Source of the DNA: Serpentinimonas maccroryi
GTDB taxonomy: Bacteria > Pseudomonadota > Gammaproteobacteria > Burkholderiales > Burkholderiaceae_C
DNA: 64,000 nucleotides
NCBI RefSeq assembly: GCF_000828915.1
Contig: NZ_AP014569.1
Span: 434,001-498,000, forward strand
Direction: 5' to 3'
In this document: positions 27,624 to 36,094 of the stretch, piece after piece
Position numbering within the stretch: position 1 is the first letter of the stretch
Layout: each line of letters opens with the position of its first letter
The notes under the pieces: model-generated
Seen by the model: the letters and a program-made list of their open reading frames with translations, nothing else
What the model was told of the DNA's origin: nothing
Database searches by the model: none
Program-made: the position numbers and the translations under genes

Positions 27624-29000
27624 CTAATCAGCCGCCGGCAAACGCAGCCGCGCCAGCAGGCCACCGGCGACGCCGTTGCGCAGCTCCAGCGTGCCGCCCA
27701 TGATTTGCAGCGTTTTGTCGGCGATCGCCAGCCCCAGGCCGCTGCCGTTGGCGGCGGTGCGGGCGCTGTCGGCGCGAAAAAAGGGCTCGGTCAGGCGCGC
27801 CAGCAGCTGCGGCGGCACGCCCGGGCCTTGGTCGGCCAGTTGCAGCGTCACCGTCTGGTCTGGCCCGGCGGCCGCGCTGATTTTCAGCCGCAGCAGGCCG
27901 TCGGGGCTGCGGCCGTAGCGCGAGGCGTTTTGCAGCAGGTTGTCGAGCACGCGGCGAAGTTCCACCGGCTCGGCCAGCACCCGCAAACCCGGGGGCAAAT
28001 CGAGCGCCACCGCGCAGTCTGGCGCACCCTGATAGGGCAGCAAGGCGGTGGCGATCAGGTCGGCCAAGGCCACCGGCTGCAGCTGCGGCGTGTGCTCGAC
28101 ACGGGCGTAGTCGAGGAACTTGTCGATGATGGCGTTGGCCTGCTCGATGTCGGCCGCCATCAGCTGCCGGGTGGCCTCGTCGGGCACGCTCAGCTCGATT
28201 TCCAGCCGCAGCCGCGCCAGCGGGGTGCGCAGATCGTGCGAAATGCCCGCCAGCATCAGCGTGCGGTCGGCCTCGGCCTTGGCCAGTTGCTCGGCCATGC
28301 GGTTGAAGCCGATGTTGACGGCGCGGATCTCGTGCGTGGCCTCGGTTTCATCGAGCCGCGGCCCCGTGAAGTCGCCCGCGCGCACGCGTGCCGTGGCGGC
28401 GCTGAGCTGCAGCAGCGGCCGATTGATCAGGCGTGCAAACACCGCCGCTCCCAGCAAGGACAAGGCCGCCGCAATGCCGAGCCAGACCAGCCAGGTGGCG
28501 CCGCCCACTTGCCCCACCCGCGCTGGGTCGGCCAGCAGCCAAAAGTTGTCGCCCCCGATTTCAAAGCCGATCCACAGACCATCAAAACCATTCACCTGGC
28601 GCGCCACCAGCGTTTGCGGCCCCAGCATCTGGGCCAATTCGGCGCTGATGCGCCGGCTCAAGCGGTCTTGGTCGTAGGGCAAGTGGGTGTCGGCGCTTTC
28701 GCGCACCGCAATGCGCAGGTTTTCCTGCTGCAGCAAGGTGGTGACGAGCGAAATGCGAGCAATTGGGTCGGCGTGCGCGAGCGCGGCGCGCGTCAGGTTC
28801 ACGAGCGAGGCCAGCTGCTGCGCGCTTTGCACCGCACGCGGTTCTTCTTCGAGGGTGCGCAGGGTTTGAAACCAGGCCAGCACCGAACCCAGCAACAAAA
28901 CGCCGAGCAACAAAAAAGTGCGGCCAAACAGGCTCAGACCCACGCCGCCGGGTTTGCGGCCCGCCTCGGGTGCGGGCAGCGGCGGATTAGCTTTGGCCAT
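27624..29000 (-). CDS. envZ: EnvZ-type sensor histidine kinase
   Basis: This inner-membrane sensor kinase has two transmembrane segments (about residues 26-44 and 170-190) flanking a periplasmic domain, then HAMP (to about 240), HisKA and HATPase_c domains. The phospho-acceptor is H255 in LAGISHDLRTPLARLRLEIE. ATP-binding boxes are RRVLDNLLQNASRYGR, DQGPGVPPQL and ANGSGLGLAIADKTLQIMGG. It starts inside the end of the ompR-like gene (14-base overlap), so the two are coupled. EnvZ/OmpR systems respond to osmolarity and acid; the signal here is inferred. Confidence 0.9.
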   Translation of the reverse strand: MAKANPPLPAPEAGRKPGGVGLSLFGRTFLLLGVLLLGSVLAWFQTLRTLEEEPRAVQSAQQLASLVNLTRAALAHADPIARISLVTTLLQQENLRIAVRESADTHLPYDQDRLSRRISAELAQMLGPQTLVARQVNGFDGLWIGFEIGGDNFWLLADPARVGQVGGATWLVWLGIAAALSLLGAAVFARLINRPLLQLSAATARVRAGDFTGPRLDETEATHEIRAVNIGFNRMAEQLAKAEADRTLMLAGISHDLRTPLARLRLEIELSVPDEATRQLMAADIEQANAIIDKFLDYARVEHTPQLQPVALADLIATALLPYQGAPDCAVALDLPPGLRVLAEPVELRRVLDNLLQNASRYGRSPDGLLRLKISAAAGPDQTVTLQLADQGPGVPPQLLARLTEPFFRADSARTAANGSGLGLAIADKTLQIMGGTLELRNGVAGGLLARLRLPAAD

Positions 29001-29733
29001 CGGGGACGAATACGTAGCCCACTCCCCAAACCGTTTGCAGGTAGCGCGGTGCGCCGGGGTCGGTTTCGATGAGTTTGCGCAGGCGCGAGACTTGCACATC
29101 GAGGCTGCGGTCAAAGGGCTCGAACTCGCGCCCACGTGCCAGTTGCGCCAGCTTGTCGCGCGACAGCGGCTGGCGCGGATGCCGCACCAAGGCTTTGAGC
29201 ATGGCAAATTCGCCGCTGGTCAGGCTGATGTCGGTGCCGTTTTTTTGCAGCGTGCGCTGCCCAAGGTCGAGCACGAAGGGGCCGAATTGCACCACTTCGT
29301 GCGCGCTCGATGGGGCGCTGGGCACTTCGGGCGGGGGGCGGCGGCGCAGCACGGCGTGAATGCGCGCCAGCAGTTCGCGCGGGTTGAAGGGTTTGCCCAG
29401 GTAATCGTCGGCCCCAATCTCAAGCCCCACGATGCGGTCCACGTCTTCGCCCTTGGCAGTGAGCATGATGATGGGGGTGCGCAGCCGGCCCGCGCGCAAG
29501 CGCCTGCAAATGCTCAACCCGTCTTCGCCGGGTAGCATGAGGTCGAGCACGATCAGGTCGAAGGTCTCGCGTTGCAGCAGTTTGTCGAGCGCGCGCGCAT
29601 CGGCCGCCAGCAAGACCTCGAAGCCCTGCTGGCTCAGGTAGCGGTTGAGCAGCTCGCGGATGCGGGCATCGTCATCCACCACCACGATGCGGTCGGGGCG
29701 AGAGGGTGGCGGTTCTGGGGTGGCGTATGGCAT
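28987..29733 (-). CDS. ompR: OmpR-type response regulator
   Basis: The 248-residue regulator has a receiver domain with VVVDDDARIRELLNRYL and phospho-acceptor D64 in LIVLDLMLPGEDGL, LTAKGEDVDRIVGLEIGADD, and the switch lysine in YLGKPFNPRELLARI. The C-terminal winged-helix domain ends DVQVSRLRKLIETDPGAPRY and VWGVGYVFVPDG, typical of OmpR. ATG 29733 is chosen because the frame upstream lacks similarity. It is transcribed ahead of the kinase gene. Confidence 0.92.
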   Translation of the reverse strand: MPYATPEPPPSRPDRIVVVDDDARIRELLNRYLSQQGFEVLLAADARALDKLLQRETFDLIVLDLMLPGEDGLSICRRLRAGRLRTPIIMLTAKGEDVDRIVGLEIGADDYLGKPFNPRELLARIHAVLRRRPPPEVPSAPSSAHEVVQFGPFVLDLGQRTLQKNGTDISLTSGEFAMLKALVRHPRQPLSRDKLAQLARGREFEPFDRSLDVQVSRLRKLIETDPGAPRYLQTVWGVGYVFVPDGQS

Positions 29734-29958
29734 GGCAGGCTTTGGTGCGTGGGCTGGGGCGGCGAAAGCAATTGTGACACCGGGCGGCCCGGGCCGGGTG
29801 CTTGATCGGCATGGGGGATACGCGCCGTTACAGTTGTTGCGCTTGTGTGCTGCCCGATCGGGGGCGGCAGAGGGCGCTTGGTGGCACACTGGGGGCGCAC
29901 CGGGGCGGGCAGATGAGCCTGTGTAGGGTTTGCCTCGGAATTTTTTAGGAGCGCACCG

Positions 29959-30732
29959 ATGATTTTGAACAAGCTTTTACCACCTGGCCGCTACAAGCAC
30001 GCCATGGCGGCTGCGGCATTGGGGCTGGGCCTAGGCTTGGGTTTGCTGGGCGCGGGTACCGCCTTGGCGCAAGCCCAGCCCAGCCCGGCTTGGATGCAGC
30101 CGCTGCCCCACAACGTGGTGCAACTGAGCGCCACGGCGCGCCAGCAAGCGCGCCAAGACTGGCTCACCCTGACGCTGACCCAGCGCGTGCAGGGCACCGA
30201 CCCGGCGGCCTTGCAGCGCCAGCTCAGCCGCAGCGTGGAGGCGGCGTTGCAACAGCTGCGGCCCCAGGTGCGCAGCGGCGAATTCGAGCTCAGCTCGGGC
30301 GGCTTCAGCTTGCTGCCGCGCCACAACGCCGAGGGCCAGATCGTGGGCTGGCATGGCTCAGCCGAGGTGCTGGTGCAGGGGCGCGATCTGGCGGCGTTGG
30401 CGGCGGTGCCGGCCCAAGTGCGCGGCCTGAGCGTGTCGCAAATGCAGTTCACGCTCAGCCCACAAGCGCGCCAGCAGCTCGAGGCCGGGGTGCGCAGCGC
30501 CGCCATCGAGCGCTTTCGCGCCAGCGCCCAACTGGTGGCGCGCGACTTCGGCTTTGGCGGCTACAGCTTGCGCGAAGTCACGATCAGCGCGGCGGAGCCC
30601 GAGTTTGCCGGGCGTCCGCGCCTGATGATGGCGGCGCAGGCCCGCTTGGATGCGGCCGAGGTGGCGCTGCCCGCCGAACCTGGATCGGAATGGGTGCACA
30701 TCACGGTGTCCGGGGCGGTGCAGTTGCAATAG
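29959..30732 (+). CDS. Periplasmic SIMPL-domain (DUF541) protein
   Basis: The 257-residue protein has a Sec signal peptide ([20 protein letters not shown]) and a single SIMPL/DUF541 domain. Family patterns are LPHNVVQLSATARQQARQDW and SVEAALQQLRPQVRSGEFEL. SIMPL proteins are envelope-located and of unclear biochemical role; some bind heme or affect oxidative stress tolerance. TAGGAG stands shortly before the ATG. It is divergent from the ompR-envZ pair and convergent with bdhA; neither tells its function. Confidence 0.83.
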   Translation: MILNKLLPPGRYKHAMAAAALGLGLGLGLLGAGTALAQAQPSPAWMQPLPHNVVQLSATARQQARQDWLTLTLTQRVQGTDPAALQRQLSRSVEAALQQLRPQVRSGEFELSSGGFSLLPRHNAEGQIVGWHGSAEVLVQGRDLAALAAVPAQVRGLSVSQMQFTLSPQARQQLEAGVRSAAIERFRASAQLVARDFGFGGYSLREVTISAAEPEFAGRPRLMMAAQARLDAAEVALPAEPGSEWVHITVSGAVQLQ

Positions 30733-30788
30733 CCACCGGCGACCCCGGCAACGACAGGTTCAGGGCTGCGGGCGACAGATTGGCGGTC

Positions 30789-31568
30789 TTACTGCGCTGC
30801 CCAGCCGCCGTCCATGTTCCAGGCCGCGCCGCGCACATTGGCGGCCGCCGGCGAGCAGAAAAACACCGCCAGCGCACCCAGCTCTTCGGGCGTGGTGAAC
30901 TGCAGCGAGGGCTCCTTCTCGCACAGCAAATGCTTGGTGGCTTCGGCGTTGCTCAAGCCCAGCGCAGCGGCGCGTTCATCCACTTGCTTTTGCACCAGCG
31001 GCGTGAGCACCCAGCCGGGGCAGATGGCGTTGCAGGTCACGCCCGTGGTGGCGGTTTCGAGCGCCACCACCTTGGTCAGGCCCACCAGCCCGTGCTTGGC
31101 CGCCACATAGGCCGACTTGTAGGCCGAGGCCACCAGCCCGTGCACCGAGGCCACGTTGATGATGCGGCCCCAGTTGGCGGCCTTCATGGCCGGCAGCGCC
31201 AGCCGCGTGGTGTGAAAGGCGCTGCTCAAGTTGATCGCCAGCACCGCGTCCCAGCGCTCGGGCGCAAAGTCCTCGATCGGGGCCACGTGCTGGATGCCGG
31301 CGTTGTTGACCAGAATGTCGACGCGCCCAAACTCGGCCGCCGCGGCGCGCAGCATGGCTTCGATCTGCTGCGGCTGGCTCATGTCGGCGCCTTGGTAGCT
31401 CACCCGGGCCCCCGGTGCGGCCACGGCCGCCACTTCGGCGCAGGCCGCTTGCGCGTCGCCAAAGCCATTGAGCACCAGGTGCGCGCCTTGCTGCGCCAGC
31501 GCCTTGGCGATCCCGAGGCCAATGCCACTGGTGGAACCCGTGACCAAAGCCGTCTTGTTTGCGAGCAT
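30789..31568 (-). CDS. bdhA: 3-hydroxybutyrate dehydrogenase
   Basis: This NAD-dependent short-chain dehydrogenase interconverts 3-hydroxybutyrate and acetoacetate, usually in the use of polyhydroxybutyrate stores. It has the Rossmann motif TGSTSGIGLGIAKALAQQGA, NNAGIQHVAPIEDF, the catalytic Ser in INVASVHGLVAS and Tyr-x3-Lys in YVAAKHGLVGLTKVVALE. QHVAPIEDF and CPGWVLTPLVQKQ are characteristic of the 3-hydroxybutyrate subgroup. It has 259 residues, the usual length, and is divergent from the alpha/beta hydrolase across a 99-bp gap. Confidence 0.92.
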   Translation of the reverse strand: MLANKTALVTGSTSGIGLGIAKALAQQGAHLVLNGFGDAQAACAEVAAVAAPGARVSYQGADMSQPQQIEAMLRAAAAEFGRVDILVNNAGIQHVAPIEDFAPERWDAVLAINLSSAFHTTRLALPAMKAANWGRIINVASVHGLVASAYKSAYVAAKHGLVGLTKVVALETATTGVTCNAICPGWVLTPLVQKQVDERAAALGLSNAEATKHLLCEKEPSLQFTTPEELGALAVFFCSPAAANVRGAAWNMDGGWAAQ

Positions 31569-31667
31569 GAACCGTCTCCATTTGATTTACGATAGGTGGC
31601 ATTATCCAATGGAGCTGGGCGGCCACCGGTGCCCTGCGCCACCTGCATAGGGAGACAAGGCTACGAC

Positions 31668-32651
31668 ATGGAACCTGTATTGCATCATCTGGCCGTACCC
31701 GGCCCGCTGGCCACGCACGGCGAACCGCGCCGCATCGCTTGGTGGGAGTGGGGCAGCGAGGCCGCCGCACCCAAAGGCCCGGCGCAGGTGGTGCTGTGTG
31801 TGCACGGCCTGACGCGCCAGGCGCGCGACTTCGACGTGCTGGCGCAAGCCCTGCTGGCACAGGCGCAGCGGCCGCTGCGGGTGCTGTGCGTCGATGTGGC
31901 CGGGCGCGGCCACAGCGACTGGCTGGCCGACCCGGCCGCCTACGGCGTGCCCACCTACGCCGCCGATCTGGCGCTGCTGCTGGCGCACCTGCGCGCCAAC
32001 CACGCCGCGGCCACTGGCAGCGCCGAGCCCGCCGAACTGGCCATCGACTGGGTGGGCACCAGCATGGGCGGCCTGATCGGCATGGCGCTGGCGGCCCAGC
32101 CCGGGTTGGGCTTGCGCCGGCTGGTGCTCAACGACGTCGGGCCGGTGATCGAGGCCGCCGCGCTGCGCCGCATCGCCACCTATGTGGGCACGCAAGGGGC
32201 CTACGCCAGCGAGCAAGACGCGGTGCAGGCGCTGGCGCAGTTGCACCGGGGCTTTGGCCCGCACAGCCCCGAGCAGTGGCTGGCCCTGTCGCGCCCCATG
32301 CTGCGGCCGGTGCAAGGCGGCTGGGCGCTGCACTACGACCCAGCGATCGCGCAACCGCTGCGCGCTCTGGTGGCGGCGGGCGAGGCCGTGGGCAGCGCTC
32401 CAGACCCCAGCGCGGGCGCCGCCATCCACGCCGGCGAGGCGCTGCTGTGGCAGATGTATGAGGCCATCACGGCCCCGGTGCTGCTGTTGCGCGGGGCCGA
32501 ATCCGACTTGCTCAGCCACGCCACGGCGCTGGCCATGACGCAGCGCGGCCCGCGTGCGCGCCTGCTCGAGTTTGCGGGCGTGGGCCACGCGCCCACGCTG
32601 GTGGCGCCCGAGCAGGTGGCGCCGGTGTGCGAATTTCTGTTGGCGCCATGA
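31668..32651 (+). CDS. Alpha/beta hydrolase
   Basis: This is a 327-residue alpha/beta-hydrolase fold protein. The nucleophile elbow is WVGTSMGGLIGMAL (Ser in G-T-S-M-G). The oxyanion region is VLCVHGLTRQARDFDVLAQA, the acidic residue is likely the Asp of LLLRGAESDLLSH, and the catalytic His is in FAGVGHAPTLVAP. The substrate is unknown. The gene ends in an ATGA overlap with the relA start, so the two are co-translated. ATG 31668 follows AGGGAG/AAGG sequences. Confidence 0.85.
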   Translation: MEPVLHHLAVPGPLATHGEPRRIAWWEWGSEAAAPKGPAQVVLCVHGLTRQARDFDVLAQALLAQAQRPLRVLCVDVAGRGHSDWLADPAAYGVPTYAADLALLLAHLRANHAAATGSAEPAELAIDWVGTSMGGLIGMALAAQPGLGLRRLVLNDVGPVIEAAALRRIATYVGTQGAYASEQDAVQALAQLHRGFGPHSPEQWLALSRPMLRPVQGGWALHYDPAIAQPLRALVAAGEAVGSAPDPSAGAAIHAGEALLWQMYEAITAPVLLLRGAESDLLSHATALAMTQRGPRARLLEFAGVGHAPTLVAPEQVAPVCEFLLAP

Positions 32652-34936
32652 GATCGGCTCCCCCAGCGCCCGATCCGTCGGTTGCTCCGGACGCCCCGGC
32701 AGACGGAGCAGCCGTTGCGCAGTGGCAGGCCCGCGTCGCCGACGAGCAGGCCGCGGTGCTGCGCGCGCGCGCCTTTGCCGAGCCACTGTTGGCCAGCGAA
32801 ACCCTCGATACCGGCGAGAACACGCTGGCCCATGCCGACGGCGTGGCCGCCGTGCTCGACCTCATCGGTGGCGGTGCCGAGCTCAAAGTCAGCACCTATC
32901 TGGTCTATGCCTGCGAGCACCTGAACCGCCCGCGCGAGCTCATCACCAAAGCCTTTGGCAGCGATCTGGCTGCGGTGGCTCTGGAAACCACCAAGCTGGT
33001 GCAACTGCAGCGCCAGACGCGAATCAAGGCGGCCCAGGTGCGCCAAGAGCGCGCCAGCGCGGCCGAACCCGGCAGCACCCAGCGCGCCGCCCCCAGCGAG
33101 CTCGAAGCCAGCCAGCACGAAAATATTCGCAAGATGCTGCTGGCGTTTTCGCGCGATCTGCGCGTGGTGCTGCTGCGCCTGGCCTCGCGTCTGCAAACGC
33201 TGCGCTACATCGCAGCCGCCAAGCTCTCCCCCGACCCCGCCCTGGCCAGCGAATCGCTGCACGTGTTTGCACCCTTGGCCAACCGCTTAGGCATCTGGCC
33301 GATCAAGTGGGAGATCGAAGACCTGGCCTTTCGCTTCCTCGAGCCACAGACCTACAAAGAGATCGCGCGCCTGATCGACGAAAAACGCATCGAGCGCGAG
33401 AGCCACGTCGAACAGGTGCGCCAGCGCCTGCAGCAGGCGCTGCGTGCCCAAGGTATCGACGCCGAGGTGCAGGGGCGGCCCAAGCACATTTACAGCATCG
33501 TCAAAAAAATGCGCGGCAAGGCGCTCGATTTCGAACAGGTGTTCGACCTGCGTGCGCTGCGCGTGGTGGTGCCGCAGATCGAGGACTGCTACCGCGTGCT
33601 GGCCTACGCGCACGCCCACTACAGCCCGGTGCCCGAGGAGTTTGACGACTACATCGGCAAGCCCAAACCCAACGGCTACCAGTCGCTGCACACCGTGATC
33701 CGCGACGCGCAGGGCCGCGCCTTCGAGCTGCAGATCCGCACCCAGGCCATGCACGACCACGCCGAGAACGGGGTGGCGGCGCACTGGGCCTACAAAGAGG
33801 CCGGCAGCAAAGGCTACGAGGGTGTGCACGCCGATTCCGACTACGACGCCAAAATCGCCGTGCTGCGCCAGCTGCTGGCTTGGCAGAGCGACGTTGAGAG
33901 CGAGCGCCGCAAGCAGGCCACGCAGCCGCTGTTTGACGACGCCATTTACGTGCTCACGCCGCACGCGGCCATCGTTGAACTGCCCAAGGGGGCCACGGCG
34001 CTCGATTTTGCTTACACCGTGCACACCGACCTCGGGCACCGCTGCCGTGGCGCGCGCGTCGATGGCGCCATGCTCGCCCTCAACACGCCGCTGCAAACGG
34101 GTCAGACGGTCGAGATCATCGCCAGCAAAGACGGCGGCCCCTCGCGCGACTGGCTCAACCCAGAGCAGGGCTATCTGGTTAGCCACCGCGCCAAAAGCAA
34201 GGTGCGGGCCTGGTTCAATGCCCAAGCGGTGCACAGCACCATCCAGCGCGGCCGCGAGCTGCTCGACAAATGGTTGCAGCGCGAGGGCAAAACCGCGCTC
34301 AACCTCGACGAGTTGGCCAACCGCATCGGCTACGACCACGCCGCCGGCCTGTGCGAGGCGCTGGGCAAAGAGGAAATCACGCTGCGCACGGTCGAGCAGC
34401 TGCTCAACCCCACCCCGGCGCTGCAAGCCCCGGACGAGGTGCAGCTGCGCAAGGCACGCCACAGCCCGGCCCGCGCCCCGCAGGGCAGCGTGCTGGTGGT
34501 GGGGCTGGACTCGGTGCTCACGCAACTGGCGCGCTGCTGCAAACCGGCGCCGCCCGACGACATCCGGGGCTACATCACGCGCGGCAAAGGGGTGGGCGTG
34601 CACCGGGCCGACTGCCCCGACTACGCCACGCTGGCGCAGCGCCACCCGGGCCGGGTGATCGAAGTGCAGTGGAACGGCGTGGCCGCCAAAGGCGATGTCG
34701 CCACCCACTACGCCGTCGACGTGGCGATCGAGGCCCAAGACCGCCAAGGCCTACTGCGCGACATTTCCGACACCTTTGCCAGCCAGAAAATCAACGTCAT
34801 CGGCGTGCAGACGCAAAGCGTGAAAGGGGTGGCCTGGATGACCTTCACAATCGAAGTCACCGACGCCAGCCGGGTGCAGCGCGTCATGGCGGCGCTGCAA
34901 GACGTGGCCGGGGTGCGCAGCGTGCGCCGACGCTAA
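32648..34936 (+). CDS. relA: RelA-type (p)ppGpp synthetase
   Basis: This 762-residue long RSH protein makes (p)ppGpp in the stringent response. The N-terminal hydrolase-like region lacks the His-Asp motif of active SpoT hydrolases. The synthetase domain has GRPKHIYSIVKKMRGKALDF, FDLRALRVVVPQIEDCYRVL and PEEFDDYIGKPKPNGYQSLH; the EFDD acidic motif is the RelA-type form. TGS (AIVELPKGATALDFAYTVHT), the Cys-containing region (LARCCKPAPPDDIRGYITRG) and a C-terminal ACT domain follow. It is coupled to the upstream hydrolase gene and followed by tRNA-Val. Confidence 0.94.
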   Translation: MRSAPPAPDPSVAPDAPADGAAVAQWQARVADEQAAVLRARAFAEPLLASETLDTGENTLAHADGVAAVLDLIGGGAELKVSTYLVYACEHLNRPRELITKAFGSDLAAVALETTKLVQLQRQTRIKAAQVRQERASAAEPGSTQRAAPSELEASQHENIRKMLLAFSRDLRVVLLRLASRLQTLRYIAAAKLSPDPALASESLHVFAPLANRLGIWPIKWEIEDLAFRFLEPQTYKEIARLIDEKRIERESHVEQVRQRLQQALRAQGIDAEVQGRPKHIYSIVKKMRGKALDFEQVFDLRALRVVVPQIEDCYRVLAYAHAHYSPVPEEFDDYIGKPKPNGYQSLHTVIRDAQGRAFELQIRTQAMHDHAENGVAAHWAYKEAGSKGYEGVHADSDYDAKIAVLRQLLAWQSDVESERRKQATQPLFDDAIYVLTPHAAIVELPKGATALDFAYTVHTDLGHRCRGARVDGAMLALNTPLQTGQTVEIIASKDGGPSRDWLNPEQGYLVSHRAKSKVRAWFNAQAVHSTIQRGRELLDKWLQREGKTALNLDELANRIGYDHAAGLCEALGKEEITLRTVEQLLNPTPALQAPDEVQLRKARHSPARAPQGSVLVVGLDSVLTQLARCCKPAPPDDIRGYITRGKGVGVHRADCPDYATLAQRHPGRVIEVQWNGVAAKGDVATHYAVDVAIEAQDRQGLLRDISDTFASQKINVIGVQTQSVKGVAWMTFTIEVTDASRVQRVMAALQDVAGVRSVRRR

Positions 34937-34943
34937 AAAGCCG

Positions 34944-34952
34944 TGCTACAAT
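34944..34952 (+). promoter_or_regulatory. Extended -10 promoter of tRNA-Val
   Basis: TGCTACAAT is a good extended -10 (TGn-TACAAT) about 22 bases before the tRNA 5' end. The same nonamer occurs in the rimP operon promoter at 48721-48729. No convincing -35 is visible. Confidence 0.5.
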
Positions 34953-34973
34953 CGCAAGCTTGCAACCGACCTC

Positions 34974-35050
34974 AGGCGCGTAGCTCAGCTGGTTAGAGCA
35001 CCACCTTGACATGGTGGGGGTCGTTGGTTCGAGTCCAATCGCGCCTACCA
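34974..35050 (+). tRNA. tRNA-Val (anticodon GAC)
   Basis: The gene folds as a standard 77-base tRNA. Acceptor AGGCGCG pairs with CGCGCCT, the D-arm is TAGCTCAGCTGG, and the anticodon arm CCACC/GGTGG holds loop TTGACAT with anticodon GAC. The T-arm is GTTGG/CCAAT with TTCGAGT, then discriminator A and encoded CCA. It is a single tRNA immediately after relA. tRNA genes are frequent integration sites, and the accessory-looking genes 35.3-37.2 kb lie just downstream. Confidence 0.97.
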
Positions 35051-35095
35051 AAACAATATCAGCAGATTGCGCAAATTCTCGCTCGATTTTGTTGG

Positions 35096-35134
35096 CCCGT
35101 GCGGAGTTCAATGCAGCTCTGCTACGGGTTTTTT
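35096..35134 (+). terminator. Rho-independent terminator of tRNA-Val
   Basis: CCCGT (35096-35100) pairs with ACGGG (35124-35128). Inner GC/GC and GAG/CTC pairs extend the stem, and six T residues follow (35129-35134). Confidence 0.75.
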
Positions 35135-35278
35135 CTCACGCACCGCCCCACATCGAAATTTTACGTGCCTTGCGCGTTTCGGGTGCGGAGCCGCTCGCCC
35201 CGAGCCTTGCGGTTGTCATGCCGTGGGGTGATTCTGCAGATTTCCCCAAGTGTGTAAAAACCTCAGTCTGGCCTCGAG
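35135..35278. other. Gap without a recognisable gene, downstream of tRNA-Val
   Basis: Together with the terminator, the interval 35051-35278 between tRNA-Val and the CWC gene contains only short open frames without family similarity. No partial integrase, repeated tRNA 3' end or insertion-sequence remnant was recognised by eye. Confidence 0.5.
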
Positions 35279-35533
35279 TTACAGGGCCTTTTCTTGATCT
35301 GCACGACTGACATGGCCGCCCTCAGCACACCGGCGGCAGATGCAGGCGCGGTGCTGTTGCTCCAGTGCCACCTGCGCCAGCAGTTCAGGGCTGAAGCTGA
35401 CGCCGGTGCACCAGCACGCGGTGTCAAAGCTGCCGCTGGCCGAGGCCGCGCACTCGTTGGCTTGGCCGCACAGCGGGCACAGTGGGGCGTGTAGCGGGGC
35501 TTTTAGAGCGGTGTTTGGGGTTGTGGGCGACAC
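35279..35533 (-). CDS. Small cysteine-rich CWC protein
   Basis: The 84-residue product from GTG 35533 matches the pattern of the small cysteine-rich CWC family. CPLCGQANECA near residue 20, the eponymous CWC at 40-42, then FSPELLAQVALEQQ and RACICRRCAEGGH give eight cysteines that could bind zinc or another metal. The function of the family is not established. The frame stays open upstream to ATG 35722 (147 residues), but the extra part has no similarity and the GTG start gives the usual family length. No good ribosome-binding site is visible for either start. Confidence 0.65.
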   Translation of the reverse strand: MSPTTPNTALKAPLHAPLCPLCGQANECAASASGSFDTACWCTGVSFSPELLAQVALEQQHRACICRRCAEGGHVSRADQEKAL

Positions 35534-35693
35534 GGTGTTGGCTGCGCTGGTTGGTGCACAAGGAGCAAGCCTAGGCGCTGTGCACAGGCCAAGGTTGAAC
35601 CCTACTGTAGCCGAGCTTGGGCAAGCCGCCAAGGCGCCAGCGGCACAGCAGCGCACGGCATGGTGTGCGCACAGAACACCTGGAGTGGCGATA

Positions 35694-35715
35694 TTTTTGA
35701 CTTTTGCGTCAAAAA
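35694..35715. promoter_or_regulatory. Palindrome 1 in the xre promoter region
   Basis: TTTTTGAC (35694-35701), six bases, GTCAAAAA (35708-35715): a perfect 8+6+8 inverted repeat. It overlaps TTGACT (35697-35702), a candidate -35 whose -10 would be TAAAAT at 35722-35727 (19-base spacer). A probable repressor-binding site, by position. Confidence 0.6.
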
Positions 35716-35736
35716 AAGGCATAAAATACAGCTTTC

Positions 35737-35752
35737 TTGATTTAAAAATCAA
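35737..35752. promoter_or_regulatory. Palindrome 2 abutting the xre start codon
   Basis: TTGATTT, AA, AAATCAA: a perfect 7+2+7 inverted repeat ending directly before ATG 35753. It occupies the place of the ribosome-binding site, so bound repressor or the RNA hairpin could block initiation. The role is inferred. Confidence 0.55.
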
Positions 35753-36019
35753 ATGCAAACCCTGCCAGAACTCGGTGCTGCCGTGGCCACACGCCGCAAG
35801 CTGTTGGGCCTGAAGCAAGGCGTCGTCGCGGCCCAAGCCGGGGTAACGCCAGAATCGCTGTCGCGCCTTGAGCGTGGGCGGGTGCTTGAGTTTGGCGCGC
35901 GCAAGCTGTTGGCCGTGCTGGCGGTGCTGGGTGCCGAGCTCGACATCGTCGCCCAAGGGCAGGGCGGCAACCTAGATCAACTGCGTCGCGAGCGGGCGCA
36001 GTCAGTCGACCGACCTTGA
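35753..36019 (+). CDS. HipB-like XRE-family transcriptional regulator
   Basis: The 88-residue protein has a helix-turn-helix of the XRE/Cro-CI type: ATRRKLLGLKQGVVAAQAGV followed by TPESLSRLERGRV. It ends with LLAVLAVLGAELDIVAQGQG, the HipB-like C-terminal strand. HipB antitoxins pair with HipA kinases, but no hipA follows; the next gene, 75 bp later, is a YhcG-type nuclease. Two A/T-rich palindromes upstream suggest autorepression. No Shine-Dalgarno is visible. The A/T-rich control region contrasts with the GC-rich surroundings and suggests acquired DNA. Confidence 0.85.
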   Translation: MQTLPELGAAVATRRKLLGLKQGVVAAQAGVTPESLSRLERGRVLEFGARKLLAVLAVLGAELDIVAQGQGGNLDQLRRERAQSVDRP

Positions 36020-36046
36020 GAGCGTACTCACGCGCCAAAGAGGGCT

Positions 36047-36062
36047 TAAGCAATTGAGCTTA
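36047..36062. promoter_or_regulatory. Inverted repeat upstream of the YhcG nuclease gene
   Basis: TAAGC (36047-36051), AATTGA, GCTTA (36058-36062) forms a perfect 5+6+5 inverted repeat in the 75-bp gap between the xre gene and the nuclease gene. The neighbouring TTGAGC and TATATT are weak promoter-like sequences. It could be a third repressor site. Confidence 0.4.
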
Positions 36063-36094
36063 TATTGTTCCGAGATCTCTGCCGGCTCACTCTC

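Noticed and set aside
35279..35956. Extension of the CWC protein to 225 codons
   Set aside because: The N-terminal part is antisense to the xre gene and its A/T-rich promoter and lacks any similarity; only the last 84 codons match the family.
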